Source: Acetivibrio mesophilus
Lineage (GTDB): Bacteria; Bacillota; Clostridia; Acetivibrionales; Acetivibrionaceae
Reading direction: 5' to 3'
DNA: 64,000 nucleotides
Assembly (NCBI RefSeq): GCF_004102745.1
Contig: NZ_RLII01000016.1
Span: forward strand, 1 to 64,000
Each line of letters starts with the position of its first letter. The first letter of the stretch is position 1. Shown one piece after another: positions 36,221 to 45,711 of the stretch. Both the position numbers and the translations under genes were made by a program. The notes beneath the pieces are model-generated. The model searched no databases. It worked only from the letters and a program-made list of their open reading frames with translations, and was not told the DNA's origin.

Positions 36221-38677
36221 TTAGCTTCTGTCCATAGCAATCTCGCTTTTATTGTGAACAAATACCAGTTCACCTTCTCTGCTCTCGACAAACACCTTAT
36301 CTCCTGCTTTTACTCTGCCTTCCAGCATTTCCTCGGCCAGTTTATCCTCAACCATACTCTGTATGGCCCTCCTTAACGGCCTTGCTCCGTAAACCTGATC
36401 GAATCCTTTCTTTGCCAGAAGAACTTTTGCATCTTCAGATACCTCAATTGTAATCGAATTCTGCTTAAGCCTGTTTGCAAGGTTGTCTATCATAAGTCCT
36501 ACTATCTGCTTTAGGTGTTCCTCTTCTAGAGGATGGAACACAATTATCTCATCTATCCTATTTAAGAATTCGGGCCTGAAGCTCTTTTTAAGCTCACCCA
36601 TAACGTTGTTTTTCATATCGTTATAGTCTTTCTTTTTGTCTTCACTAATAGGTGCAAATCCCAGATGCTTCGGTTCCGTTATGAGTCGGGCACCTATGTT
36701 GGATGTCATGATAATTACCGTATTTCTAAAGTCTACCACCCTACCCTGAGAATCCGTCAACCTTCCGTCTTCAAGGATTTGAAGCAGAATATTGAATATA
36801 TCCGGATGAGCCTTTTCAATTTCATCAAATAGCAGTACCGAATAAGGTTTCCTTCTTACTTTTTCAGTAAGCTGTCCTCCTTCTTCATAACCTACATATC
36901 CCGGCGGTGAACCTACAAGCCTTGAAACACTGTGTTTTTCCATATACTCCGACATATCTATTCTGATCATTGCATTCTCTTCACCAAACAATGCCTCTGC
37001 CAAAGCTTTGCTTAGCTCAGTTTTTCCCACTCCTGTAGGACCTAGGAAAATAAAGGATCCCACCGGTCTCTTCGGGTCTTTAAGTCCCACTCTTCCTCTT
37101 CTAATGGCTTTAGCTATTGCCTTTACAGCCTCATCCTGTCCTATTACCCTGTTATGAAGGATATCTTCCATCTTCATAAGTCTTTCAGTTTCTTCCTCGG
37201 CAAGTCTTTTTACCGGAATACCCGTCCAGTCAGCCACTATGCCTGCAATATCATCCTCGTTGACCGTATCTGTAGTGGTCTGATTCTTTTGACGCCAATT
37301 ATCCTTTGCCTTCTCCAACTCATTTTTTAATCTCTGCTCTTCATCTCTTATCCCGGCAGCCTTTTCAAATTCCTGACATACTATTGCATCTTCCTTCTCT
37401 TTTCTGAGTCTTTCCACTTTTTCCTCGAGATGCTTTAAGTCAGGTGGTGCAGTGAAGGATTTCAACCTCACCCTTGATGCCGCCTCATCGATAAGATCAA
37501 TGGCTTTATCCGGCAAGAACCGGTCCGTAATATATCTGTCGGACATTTTTACTGCCGCTATCAGAGCCTCGTCAGTGATTTTTACACTATGATGTGCCTC
37601 GTACTTATCTCTTAAGCCCTTCAATATTTCAATAGCCTCTTCCTTTGTTGGCTCTCCAACGGTAATCGGCTGGAATCTTCTCTCTAAAGCAGCATCCTTT
37701 TCAATATGTTTCCTGTACTCATCAAGAGTGGTAGCACCAATAACCTGAATCTCCCCTCTTGCCAAGGAAGGCTTTAATATATTGGAAGCATCAATTGCCC
37801 CCTCAGCTGCACCGGCACCTATAATTGTATGCATTTCATCGATGAACAAAATTACATTTCCTACTTTTCTAATTTCATCAAGGGCTTTTTTAAGCCTTTC
37901 TTCAAATTCACCTCTATATTTTGCGCCGGCGACCATGGAGGACAAATCAAGAGTCACAACTCTTTTATCCTTCAATATCTCCGGAATATTTCCCTCGACT
38001 ATCTTTTGGGCAAGTCCTTCTGCAATAGCGGTCTTACCAACTCCCGGCTCACCTATAAGGCAGGGATTGTTCTTTGTTCTCCTGCTCAAAATCTGTATAA
38101 CCCTTTCAATTTCCTTATCACGGCCTATTACCGGGTCAAACTTTGCCTCCCTGGCCATCTCGGTCAAGTCCCTTCCGAATTGATTTAAGGTTGGCGTGTT
38201 TGAATATGATGCGTTGGTCTTGGGGACACCAGCAGAATTCGGTGCTTCCTCACTGAGCATACTTACTATTTCCTGAATAAGCTTTTGATGCTCGACTCCC
38301 AAATCTTTCAAAATCCTTACAGCAACACTTTCTCCTTCTTTCATTATTCCCAGAAGGAGGTGCTCTGTTCCGATATAGTTGTGACCCATTCTCCGTGCTT
38401 CTCTGTAGCTAAGCTCAAGAACTCTTTTGGTTCTTGGGGTAAAATCCAAGGGCTGACCCATTACTTCGCCGCGTCCGATAAGTTCTTCAATCTCCTTTAT
38501 AACCTTATCTTCGGTAATACCTTGACTTTGCAAAACCCGTGCAGCAACTCCGCTTCCTTCCTTCACCAGTCCTAGAAGAAGATGCTCTGTTCCAACATAG
38601 TTATGGCCTAATTCTATTGCTATGTCCTGAGAAATATTTATTGCTTTTTGTGCTTTTTCCGTAAAACGTCCGTACAT
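36221..38677 (-). CDS. clpC: ATP-dependent Clp protease ATP-binding subunit ClpC
   Basis: Hsp100 unfoldase that feeds ClpP, 818 aa. Two N-terminal Clp-N repeats (about 5-145, with [13 protein letters not shown] and [13 protein letters not shown]) are followed by AAA-1 with GEPGVGKTA near 217 and [15 protein letters not shown]-domain ([19 protein letters not shown], near 430) precedes AAA-2 with GPTGVGKTE near 550 and FDEIEKAH. The McsB adaptor binds the M/N regions to deliver arginine-phosphorylated proteins. ATG 38677 has AAGGAGGA upstream. It is the last gene of the ctsR operon. Confidence 0.97.
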   Translation of the reverse strand: MYGRFTEKAQKAINISQDIAIELGHNYVGTEHLLLGLVKEGSGVAARVLQSQGITEDKVIKEIEELIGRGEVMGQPLDFTPRTKRVLELSYREARRMGHNYIGTEHLLLGIMKEGESVAVRILKDLGVEHQKLIQEIVSMLSEEAPNSAGVPKTNASYSNTPTLNQFGRDLTEMAREAKFDPVIGRDKEIERVIQILSRRTKNNPCLIGEPGVGKTAIAEGLAQKIVEGNIPEILKDKRVVTLDLSSMVAGAKYRGEFEERLKKALDEIRKVGNVILFIDEMHTIIGAGAAEGAIDASNILKPSLARGEIQVIGATTLDEYRKHIEKDAALERRFQPITVGEPTKEEAIEILKGLRDKYEAHHSVKITDEALIAAVKMSDRYITDRFLPDKAIDLIDEAASRVRLKSFTAPPDLKHLEEKVERLRKEKEDAIVCQEFEKAAGIRDEEQRLKNELEKAKDNWRQKNQTTTDTVNEDDIAGIVADWTGIPVKRLAEEETERLMKMEDILHNRVIGQDEAVKAIAKAIRRGRVGLKDPKRPVGSFIFLGPTGVGKTELSKALAEALFGEENAMIRIDMSEYMEKHSVSRLVGSPPGYVGYEEGGQLTEKVRRKPYSVLLFDEIEKAHPDIFNILLQILEDGRLTDSQGRVVDFRNTVIIMTSNIGARLITEPKHLGFAPISEDKKKDYNDMKNNVMGELKKSFRPEFLNRIDEIIVFHPLEEEHLKQIVGLMIDNLANRLKQNSITIEVSEDAKVLLAKKGFDQVYGARPLRRAIQSMVEDKLAEEMLEGRVKAGDKVFVESREGELVFVHNKSEIAMDRS

Positions 38678-38726
38678 GGTACAATCCTCCTTCACTTCTA
38701 TATATGTTTATCTTACTGATTGCCTT

Positions 38727-39752
38727 CTACTTTAGTTTGCTTCTTATGGTTTCAGCCCTCTTTATATCCCTTTCCTCCGGATTGAGCGGCCCTCCCACAC
38801 TCTCCTGCAGGCTTGCCGGCTGTACCAAAAGCAGTATCTCATTAAGTTTCTTAATATCTATATCAGTAATTATTCCCATGTCAACTCCCAATCTAACATC
38901 GGACAATAATTTTAAACCCTCTTCCGAGGTAATTATCCTCGCATTGGACAAAAGACCTAAAGAGCGGAAAATTCTATCTTCAAACCGGAAGGAATTCTGC
39001 GTGTAGAGCTGCTTCCTAATAGTCCTTTCCTGATCAATTATCTGCTTTGCGATGTTGTTGATATTGGAAATTATCTCTTCCTCAGTCAGTCCAAGAGTCA
39101 CCTGATTGGATACCTGGTACATATTACCTGCAGCTTCAGAATTTTCACCATAGAGTCCTCTTACCGCAATACCAAGCTTTGAACATATCTCAAGAATACC
39201 TTTTATATATCCCGTCATAGTAAGGGCGGGAAGATGTAGCATTACCGAAGTCCTTATCCCGGTGCCCAAGTTTGTGGGGCAACACGTGAGATAGCCGAAT
39301 TTTTCGTCGAAAGCATAATCAATACTTTCCTCCAATAGATTGTCTATTTTGTTGCAGAGATTCCACGTATCATTAAGCTGCAATCCTGCAGACAAGCATT
39401 GTATCCTTAGATGGTCCTCTTCATTAATCATTATGCTTATATTTTCTTCCCCACTGATTATTGCTCCGCTTTCAATACGGCTTTCAGCCAAATTGGGGCT
39501 TATAAGGTGTTTTTCCACCAGCACCTGCCTTTTGATCGGGGACAATTCCTGAATATTGATAAATTTAAAGTTCTCCCCAATGGCACTGCTTCTACCAAAG
39601 ACTGCCTCCTTGACCCTCTTTATTATCAATTGCCCATCTTCTTTTTTCATTTTAGATGGGAAAGGAATTCCGTTAAAGTTTCTTGCTATGCGCACTCTTG
39701 TACTCATTACCACATCAGATTCGGGACCTTCTTGCATGTACCACTCATTCAT
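38727..39752 (-). CDS. mcsB: Protein arginine kinase McsB
   Basis: Phosphorylates arginines on misfolded proteins and on CtsR, marking them for ClpCP, 341 aa. The phosphagen-kinase-like fold shows STRVRIARN near residue 22, NEEDHLRIQ near 118, and LTCCPTNLGTGIRTSVMLHLPAL near 165 with the reactive Cys. The C-terminal RDIKRAETIRSKL fits the pArg-binding region. ATG 39752 was chosen for AGGAGGTG upstream. It lies between mcsA and clpC. Confidence 0.96.
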   Translation of the reverse strand: MNEWYMQEGPESDVVMSTRVRIARNFNGIPFPSKMKKEDGQLIIKRVKEAVFGRSSAIGENFKFINIQELSPIKRQVLVEKHLISPNLAESRIESGAIISGEENISIMINEEDHLRIQCLSAGLQLNDTWNLCNKIDNLLEESIDYAFDEKFGYLTCCPTNLGTGIRTSVMLHLPALTMTGYIKGILEICSKLGIAVRGLYGENSEAAGNMYQVSNQVTLGLTEEEIISNINNIAKQIIDQERTIRKQLYTQNSFRFEDRIFRSLGLLSNARIITSEEGLKLLSDVRLGVDMGIITDIDIKKLNEILLLVQPASLQESVGGPLNPEERDIKRAETIRSKLK

Positions 39753-39799
39753 CAAATACACCTCCTGCTCCTGCAAAACCCATACATTGCCCTGTATAC

Positions 39800-40300
39800 T
39801 TACATGTTGCTTGACTCAAGACTTTTGATCTGATCCCTCAATATCGCTGCCTTTTCATATTCTTCATTCTTTATAGCAACATTAAGCTGCTGCTTTAATT
39901 TCTCAATCTCCCTGGACGCTTTGACACTTCCATAAGCTCTAGAGGGGATCTTTCCATTATATTGTATATTTCCATGAAGTCTTCTAAGCAGTGGAACCAA
40001 TTTATCACCGTGGACATTGTAACAGTTGGGACAGCCCAGCTTACCTGTTTTTTTGAACTCCTCATAGCTCATTCCACAAGTTTCACACACTACATTCTGG
40101 TTTTGCTGCGGAGCTGAGGCCATGTATGGGAACCCCATAATACCTGAGAAAAAGTCATTAATGCTAAAAGGTGATATTACATTAAATTTACCTTCCTCCC
40201 GGGCACATTGCTCACAAAGATAAACCACATTCTTGCTGTTATTTACTATTTGCGTCAGCTGAACATTAGCAACTCTCTTCTGACATTTCTGACACAACAT
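39800..40300 (-). CDS. mcsA: McsB activator protein McsA
   Basis: A 166-aa zinc protein that activates McsB. It has two zinc-finger pairs in the N-terminal half (CQKCQ..CEQC and CETC..CPNC) and a C-terminal UVR motif (LKQQLNVAIKNEEYEKAAILRDQI) that contacts ClpC. ATG 40300 was chosen since AAAGGAG lies 8 nt upstream; 40306 is possible. It is the second gene of the ctsR operon. Confidence 0.94.
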   Translation of the reverse strand: MLCQKCQKRVANVQLTQIVNNSKNVVYLCEQCAREEGKFNVISPFSINDFFSGIMGFPYMASAPQQNQNVVCETCGMSYEEFKKTGKLGCPNCYNVHGDKLVPLLRRLHGNIQYNGKIPSRAYGSVKASREIEKLKQQLNVAIKNEEYEKAAILRDQIKSLESSNM

Positions 40301-40384
40301 TCTCATCACTCCTTTCAAAAAGGATCCAAGCCCTAGGTTACTTGCATTATTCTAAAACTACAATCATCAAATTCATCTAAAATA

Positions 40385-40846
40385 TCATACCAGAAGACAT
40401 ACCAGCATGTTTTTTAATATATTGGCTCTAATGGCCCCTCTATTCTCTATTGGGACAGCCGCAAGAACCTTATCGCTGGTAGCAGCTCTAAGCATCATGC
40501 CTTCTCTCTCCGATATTACATTATAGTCAATAAAATTGTTTATAAACACCTGTGCTGACTGTTGGGAAATATTGTCTCCCATTGAATTGATGATGTGCAT
40601 AAGGTAATTCTTTCCTTTATGCTCTATACTCACCCGTCTTATCTTTATATATCCTCCTCCGCCTCTGCGGCTTTCTACATAATAGCCTCTCTCCGTTGTG
40701 AATCTTGTGTCTATTACATAGTTTATCTGGGAAGGAACACAGTTAAATTGATTTGCAAGCTCATTCCTTTGTATTTCAATGGCCCCATTGGTATCATTAA
40801 TTAACTGCTTTATAAATGCTTCTATAAGATCGCTGAGTTTTGCCAT
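40385..40846 (-). CDS. ctsR: Transcriptional repressor CtsR
   Basis: Class III heat-shock repressor, 153 aa. The winged helix-turn-helix covers residues 1-70 (ELANQFNCVPSQINYVIDTRFT), with the family-defining glycine loop ESRRGGGGYIKIRR that senses temperature and enters the minor groove. A C-terminal four-helix dimer domain follows. ATG 40846 follows AGGGTG. A perfect CtsR box overlaps its own transcription start, indicating autoregulation of ctsR-mcsA-mcsB-clpC. Confidence 0.96.
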   Translation of the reverse strand: MAKLSDLIEAFIKQLINDTNGAIEIQRNELANQFNCVPSQINYVIDTRFTTERGYYVESRRGGGGYIKIRRVSIEHKGKNYLMHIINSMGDNISQQSAQVFINNFIDYNVISEREGMMLRAATSDKVLAAVPIENRGAIRANILKNMLVCLLV

Positions 40847-40871
40847 ACTCATCACCCTATTCCGTGCTGAT

Positions 40872-40888
40872 TTTGACTTTCTTTGACC
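40872..40888 (-). promoter_or_regulatory. CtsR operator (heptad direct repeat)
   Basis: Minus-strand GGTCAAAGAAAGTCAAA fits the CtsR consensus RGTCAAA-NAN-RGTCAAA exactly. It lies just downstream of the ctsR -10 box. Confidence 0.9.
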
Positions 40889-40897
40889 TTTAATTAT

Positions 40898-40926
40898 ATT
40901 ATAAAATACTTCAAATTGATATTCAA
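40898..40926 (-). promoter_or_regulatory. Sigma-A promoter of the ctsR operon
   Basis: Minus-strand TTGAAT (40926-40921), a 17-nt spacer and TATAAT (40903-40898). The CtsR box begins 10 nt downstream of the -10 box, so bound repressor would block initiation. Confidence 0.75.
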
Positions 40927-41129
40927 GGTCTTTTTTTTTAATATCCCCTTGTTATAAGCAATTATTTTAATTTATTTTAAGAAATAATATGAATTACTAT
41001 TACTTATTTTTAGTAGCTCATTTTTTTGTAAGTTTTGCTCTCAGGCCACTTTTTCATATTGTGGAATTTAAGTTTAAAATGGCAGACATCCATTGCCTTG
41101 TTATTTTTGCCAATGGTGTTATGTTGTAT

Positions 41130-41834
41130 TCATACAAAAAGACTCATTAGAATTGCCAATAACAGTAATATTATCGGCTGATGAATCAAATATACCTCAA
41201 GGGAATGCCTTCCGAGATAGCTTATAGGGTTGTCCCTGATTGAAAAATTAAAAATACTTTTCTTTTCCTTATAAATAAGTCTACTTAATGCAATACCAAG
41301 CAAGAAAATCCATGCCCAAGGGAAAATAGGGTAATAATCCGCCGAAAAGAACTTATCATTGTGAAAACCGAACATAAAAAAATAATTATGTGAGACTTTA
41401 ACATAGGGAATAACAAAGTAAGTCATAGCGATAATTACACTCAACGTCAAAAGCCCAGGAGTTGATATTTTTTTTAGTAATGGCGACACCATCATACATA
41501 TGCCCAGAAGATGAAGGATTCCAAAAGAAACAAATAAACCTCGGCCAGCGATAAAGGTAACAAGACTAATGGATAGGGCAGCAGAAAAGACTATCAATCC
41601 ACGCCTAAAGCTGTTTTTGCTAAACGAGGTACTAATACCGGAAACCATTATAAATAATGAAGCATCAATAATTCTTATTACATCTATAAATCCCGTACCA
41701 TAACCTATAGGAAAATTATAAATGAAATCGAGATTATACAGAATATGCAGTATCACCATAATTATTATAAGGATTCCCCTCAGAATATCAATTTCCCATA
41801 TTCGCTCTCTTGTAGTATTTTTCTTCTTTAGCAT
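41130..41834 (-). CDS. DUF1624 / heparan-alpha-glucosaminide N-acetyltransferase-like membrane protein
   Basis: A 234-aa polytopic protein with about seven hydrophobic segments. It begins WEIDILRGILIIIMVILHILYN, the DUF1624/YeiB-type first helix with conserved D and H, and ends LGRHSLEVYLIHQPIIL, a motif typical of these acyltransferase-like proteins. In the family, acetyl groups are carried across the membrane to amino sugars; the substrate here is unknown. ATG 41834 has GGAGG about 11 nt upstream; longer in-frame forms exist up to 41918 but look unlike the family. It stands alone. Confidence 0.75.
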   Translation of the reverse strand: MLKKKNTTRERIWEIDILRGILIIIMVILHILYNLDFIYNFPIGYGTGFIDVIRIIDASLFIMVSGISTSFSKNSFRRGLIVFSAALSISLVTFIAGRGLFVSFGILHLLGICMMVSPLLKKISTPGLLTLSVIIAMTYFVIPYVKVSHNYFFMFGFHNDKFFSADYYPIFPWAWIFLLGIALSRLIYKEKKSIFNFSIRDNPISYLGRHSLEVYLIHQPIILLLLAILMSLFV

Positions 41835-41923
41835 ATGTATAAAATCCTCCAAAAATCCTACCCTTATGACAATAATAGTATAAATATTTTTTATAAAACG
41901 TAAACTGAGATTGTGCAATTCAG

Positions 41924-41960
41924 AGAAAAAAGGGTACAGCTATTATTACTATACCCTTTT
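41924..41960 (-). terminator. Terminator after the EF-G-like gene
   Basis: On the minus strand AAAAGGGTA / TACCCTTTT (41960-41952 with 41936-41928) has a 15-nt loop and a following TT-rich run (TTTTTTCTC). Confidence 0.75.
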
Positions 41961-41977
41961 CATAATTTATGAAACAA

Positions 41978-44065
41978 CTATTCTGCATCTGCTGCCGACA
42001 TGTTCTTTTTTGCTTCCTCAATTACTTTCTGACTTACCTGTGGCGGTGCCTCTTCATATCTTTCAAACCACATTTTAAACATTCCTCTTCCCTGAGTCAT
42101 CGATGTCAGGTCTGTGGCATATTTAAACATCTCTGCCTGGGGTACCTCTGCAACAACCTGCTGTATGCCGTTGTCCTGAGGATTCATTCCCAGTATTCTT
42201 CCTCTTCTCTTATTTAGATCACCGATTATTTCTCCCATATAGCTTTCGGGAACATAAACCTCCACATGGGCTATAGGCTCTAAAAGCACCGGTGACGCCT
42301 GCTCCAAGCCTTTCTTATATGCAAGATTTGCAGCTACTTTAAAGGCCATTTCCGATGAGTCTACAGAGTGGTATGAGCCGTCCACCAGTGTTGCTTTTAG
42401 AAATACTACAGGATAGCCTGCCAGCACACCCTTTCGAATGCTTTCCTGCAGTCCTTTTTCAACTGCTGGGAAATACTGCTTCGGAACTGCACCTCCAAAT
42501 ATTTTTTCCTCAAAGGTCAATTGTTCTCTGTCCCCAGGCTCAAATTCTATCCATACATGACCGTATTGGCCATGGCCGCCGGACTGTTTCTTGTGCTTTC
42601 CTTCCACCTTGACCTTTTTCTTTATTGTTTCCCGGTACGGCACTTTTGGAAGAGTCAGTTCAACCGATACCCCAAACTTTGATTTCAGCTTATTCACTAT
42701 TACATCAAGGTGGATTTCGCCTACACCGGAAATAAGAGTCTGATGGGTCTCATTATTTATTGAAACCTTAAAGGTAGGATCCTCATCCTGTAGCTTATTT
42801 AGTCCTGATCCTATTTTATCTTCATCCCCCTTTGATGTTGGCTTAACTGCCATAGATATAACAGGTTCGGGGAACTGTATCTTGTCTAATACTACAGGGT
42901 TTTCCTGAGTACATAAGGTATCATTTGTGTTTACCGATTGAAGCTTGGCTACTGCACCAATATCTCCAGTCACCAGCTTATCGATGGGAATATTCTTTTT
43001 TCCTCTCAATATAAAGAGCTGTGATATTTTCTCTGTTTTATCCGTTGTTGTGTTGTAAACCGTGGAATCGGATTTTAATGTTCCTGAGAATACTCTTATC
43101 ATTGAAATCTTTCCGACAAAGGGGTCAGCTATTGTTTTAAAGACTAAAGCTGAAAGAGGTGCATCCTCGCTGGTTTTCAACTCACAAACTTCATCCTTAC
43201 CCGCTTTTTTGGCGCTTACCACACCAGCCTCAACTGGAGAGGGCATAAATTCAACAATGGAATCCATCAGCATTTTAACTCCGCGGTTGGCAACTGCAGA
43301 ACCGCAAAAAACCGGTACTAAAGAGCCGTCCTTTATTCCCTGTCGAAGTCCTGCACTTATTTCTTCAACCGTAAATTCTTGACCGTCAAAGAATTTTTCC
43401 ATAAGCTCTTCACTTGTTTCTGCTATGGCTTCAATCAAAGCGTTCCTGATATCTTGTATTTTATCGTTTAACTCCGAAGGAATATCCGCATCAATCAATT
43501 TATCTTTATCAAATTTACTTGCTTTCATGGTTATTATATTTACATATCCAGTGAATTTTGAATCTTCTACTATGGGTATCTGAAAGGCAATTACATTTTT
43601 TCCGAAGGTTGCAACCAATTGATCTAATGTCTTGAAGAAGTTGGCATTTTCATCATCCATTTTATTCACGAAAAAGAATTTAGGAATATTTCTTTCTTTG
43701 ACTTGTGACCATGCTTTCTCTGTTCCTACCGCAACTCCGCTTTTTGCCGAAACAAGAATCACTGCGCTGTCCGCAACTCTTATTCCCTGCTTTACTTCTC
43801 CTACAAAGTCAAAATAACCGGGAGTATCAATTACATTAATCTTGTGATTTTTCCACTCACATGGGCAAATAGATGTGCTGATTGAACTTTTTCTTTTGAT
43901 TTCTTCAGGATCATAATCTGAAGTGGTGGTACCGTCTTCGACTTTTCCAAACCTCTCAAGTACTCCGGTATTAAACAGCATCGCTTCGGCGAGAGTTGTT
44001 TTTCCCGCACCTCCATGAGACATCAGGCAGACATTGCGGATTCTATCTGCAGCCAAGTCTTTCAT
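41978..44065 (-). CDS. Elongation factor G-like paralogue (EF-G2 type)
   Basis: A 695-aa translational GTPase with all five EF-G domains. The P-loop is SHGGAGKTTL near residue 16, where canonical EF-G has AHIDAGKTT. The G3 motif is DTPGYFDF near 79 instead of DTPGH, so the catalytic-type His is Tyr. G4 is VNKMD. The RNA-contacting domain IV block QSGGHGQYGHVWIEFEP is present. These differences mark the EF-G-like (FusA2) clade, whose role is not settled and which often does not replace EF-G. ATG 44065 follows AAGGGGGA. Its own terminator follows. Confidence 0.87.
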   Translation of the reverse strand: MKDLAADRIRNVCLMSHGGAGKTTLAEAMLFNTGVLERFGKVEDGTTTSDYDPEEIKRKSSISTSICPCEWKNHKINVIDTPGYFDFVGEVKQGIRVADSAVILVSAKSGVAVGTEKAWSQVKERNIPKFFFVNKMDDENANFFKTLDQLVATFGKNVIAFQIPIVEDSKFTGYVNIITMKASKFDKDKLIDADIPSELNDKIQDIRNALIEAIAETSEELMEKFFDGQEFTVEEISAGLRQGIKDGSLVPVFCGSAVANRGVKMLMDSIVEFMPSPVEAGVVSAKKAGKDEVCELKTSEDAPLSALVFKTIADPFVGKISMIRVFSGTLKSDSTVYNTTTDKTEKISQLFILRGKKNIPIDKLVTGDIGAVAKLQSVNTNDTLCTQENPVVLDKIQFPEPVISMAVKPTSKGDEDKIGSGLNKLQDEDPTFKVSINNETHQTLISGVGEIHLDVIVNKLKSKFGVSVELTLPKVPYRETIKKKVKVEGKHKKQSGGHGQYGHVWIEFEPGDREQLTFEEKIFGGAVPKQYFPAVEKGLQESIRKGVLAGYPVVFLKATLVDGSYHSVDSSEMAFKVAANLAYKKGLEQASPVLLEPIAHVEVYVPESYMGEIIGDLNKRRGRILGMNPQDNGIQQVVAEVPQAEMFKYATDLTSMTQGRGMFKMWFERYEEAPPQVSQKVIEEAKKNMSAADAE

Positions 44066-44685
44066 AATAATTCCCCCTTGTATATTTATTGAACTTAAAT
44101 AAAAGCTCTTTTGCATTACTTGCATAATTAAAGGAGTTATATTAATTATTACGTCTGGCATGCTGTATACTTTTGGATGCAAACTAAATATTTGATCTAT
44201 AAATACAGATATTTTCTACTTTAATTTATTAATTTAATTTATTAATTCTATTTTTTTTATAAATTTCCTTTTATAATAGCAATATTTTTTGCAAATATAA
44301 TAATCTACATCCTTTTTCAGCATGTGCAGAACACCCTAAATTTTATGGCATACTTACACCAATTTCATTATAGTTCCGTGTCTGCAATAAATCGTAACTT
44401 TATAATATGTTTGTCAATAATTAAATTCTATGCCTGAAGTGTTGTATTTTATGAAATGTATTTGACTTCCAGTAGTTATTATGCGTTACCTTTTTTAGCT
44501 TTATTTATTGTTGACAATTGAACATTATCATTGTACATTAATATAAAAGAATCATTCAAAGAGGCTTAAACAAAAAGCAAGCAACAGGTTGTTGTTTGGC
44601 AGAATGGTAGAATGGATATCAATTATGGTACTAAGAAAAGTCTTATGACTTTAAATTAGCACGGGTAGAAAGGAAGGAAAACCAG
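44066..44685. other. Long divergent intergenic region upstream of aroF
   Basis: A 620-bp AT-rich region. It holds the aroF promoter (44511-44539) and a leader of about 140 nt with only weak hairpins (for example AAGTC-TTAT-GACTT near 44645). I see no T-box or other known attenuator and no gene. Confidence 0.5.
44511..44539 (+). promoter_or_regulatory. Candidate promoter of aroF-tyrA-aroA
   Basis: Consensus TTGACA (44511-44516), a 17-nt spacer and TACATT (44534-44539), about 147 bp before the aroF start. Confidence 0.55.
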
Positions 44686-45711
44686 ATGATTATTGTAATG
44701 AAACCTAATTCAAAAGAAAGTGATATCAACGAGATATCGAAGGTACTTGGTTCTTTGGGGCTTGGTGTGCATATTTCTCAGGGCTCTGAAAGGACTATAA
44801 TCGGTGTTATCGGTGACAAGAGAAAGCTTTCCGACATACCTTTAGAGCTTATGAGTGGTGTCGAAAAGCTGGTCCCTATCGTCGAGTCTTATAAGCTCGC
44901 GGGCAAGACCTTTAAGCCGGAGCCTAGTGTAATCGATGTCGGCGGTGTAAAAATCGGAGGCAAGGAGCTTGTTATCATGGCAGGGCCCTGTGCTGTTGAA
45001 AGCCGGGATCAGATTATATCTGCTGCCCAAGCCGTTAAGAAGGCCGGTGCACAGTTTTTGAGAGGCGGAGCCTTTAAACCGAGGACTTCACCTTATTCAT
45101 TTCAGGGGCTTGAAGAAGAAGGATTGAAGCTCCTAAAAGAAGCAAAAGAAGCAACGGGACTTCTTATTATAACTGAGGTTACCTGCGAAAAAGCTGTTGA
45201 AATAGCTGACAATTATGTTGATATGTTCCAGGTTGGAGCAAGAAACGTTCAAAATTTCCAACTTCTTAGAGAGATTGGGCGCTCCAAAAAACCTGTTTTA
45301 TTTAAGAGAGGTCCTTCAACTACTATAGATGAGTGGCTGAATGCAGCTGAATATATAATGAGTGAAGGTAATTATAACGTTGTTCTTTGCGAAAGAGGTA
45401 TAAGAACCTTTGAAACAGCTACCAGAAATACATTGGATATAAGTGCGGTACCGGTGGTAAAAAGCATGAGCCATCTTCCGGTAATTGTTGATCCGAGTCA
45501 TGCAGCTGGAAAGACCCAGTATATTCTTCCTCTTTCAAAGGCAGCAATCGCTGCGGGCGCAGACGGACTTATTATAGAAGTTCATCCGAATCCTAAATGT
45601 GCATTATCCGATGCAGCCCAACAACTTACTCCAGATGATTTTTATGATTTGTGTAAAGATATAAGTAAAATTGCCGAAATATTAGGAAGAGAGTTTCATT
45701 ATGCAGGCTAA
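44686..45711 (+). CDS. aroF: 3-deoxy-7-phosphoheptulonate synthase (DAHP synthase, AroF/AroG beta type)
   Basis: Condenses PEP and erythrose-4-phosphate in the first step of the shikimate pathway, 341 aa. The N-terminal ferredoxin-like regulatory domain (about 1-70) is of the type that binds aromatic end products. The TIM barrel follows with MAGPCAVES near 104, RGGAFKPRTSPYSFQG near 125, FKRGPSTTIDEW near 207 and VIVDPSHAAGKT near 265. A regulatory domain on a beta-type enzyme fits feedback control by Phe or Tyr. GAAAGGAAGG precedes the ATG. It overlaps tyrA by 11 bp. Confidence 0.95.
   Translation: MIIVMKPNSKESDINEISKVLGSLGLGVHISQGSERTIIGVIGDKRKLSDIPLELMSGVEKLVPIVESYKLAGKTFKPEPSVIDVGGVKIGGKELVIMAGPCAVESRDQIISAAQAVKKAGAQFLRGGAFKPRTSPYSFQGLEEEGLKLLKEAKEATGLLIITEVTCEKAVEIADNYVDMFQVGARNVQNFQLLREIGRSKKPVLFKRGPSTTIDEWLNAAEYIMSEGNYNVVLCERGIRTFETATRNTLDISAVPVVKSMSHLPVIVDPSHAAGKTQYILPLSKAAIAAGADGLIIEVHPNPKCALSDAAQQLTPDDFYDLCKDISKIAEILGREFHYAG

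Noticed and set aside
44540-44685. T-box or tryptophan/phenylalanine attenuator in the aroF leader
   Set aside because: No T-box sequence (AGGGTGGNACCGCG), no leader peptide rich in aromatic codons and no strong terminator hairpin was found.
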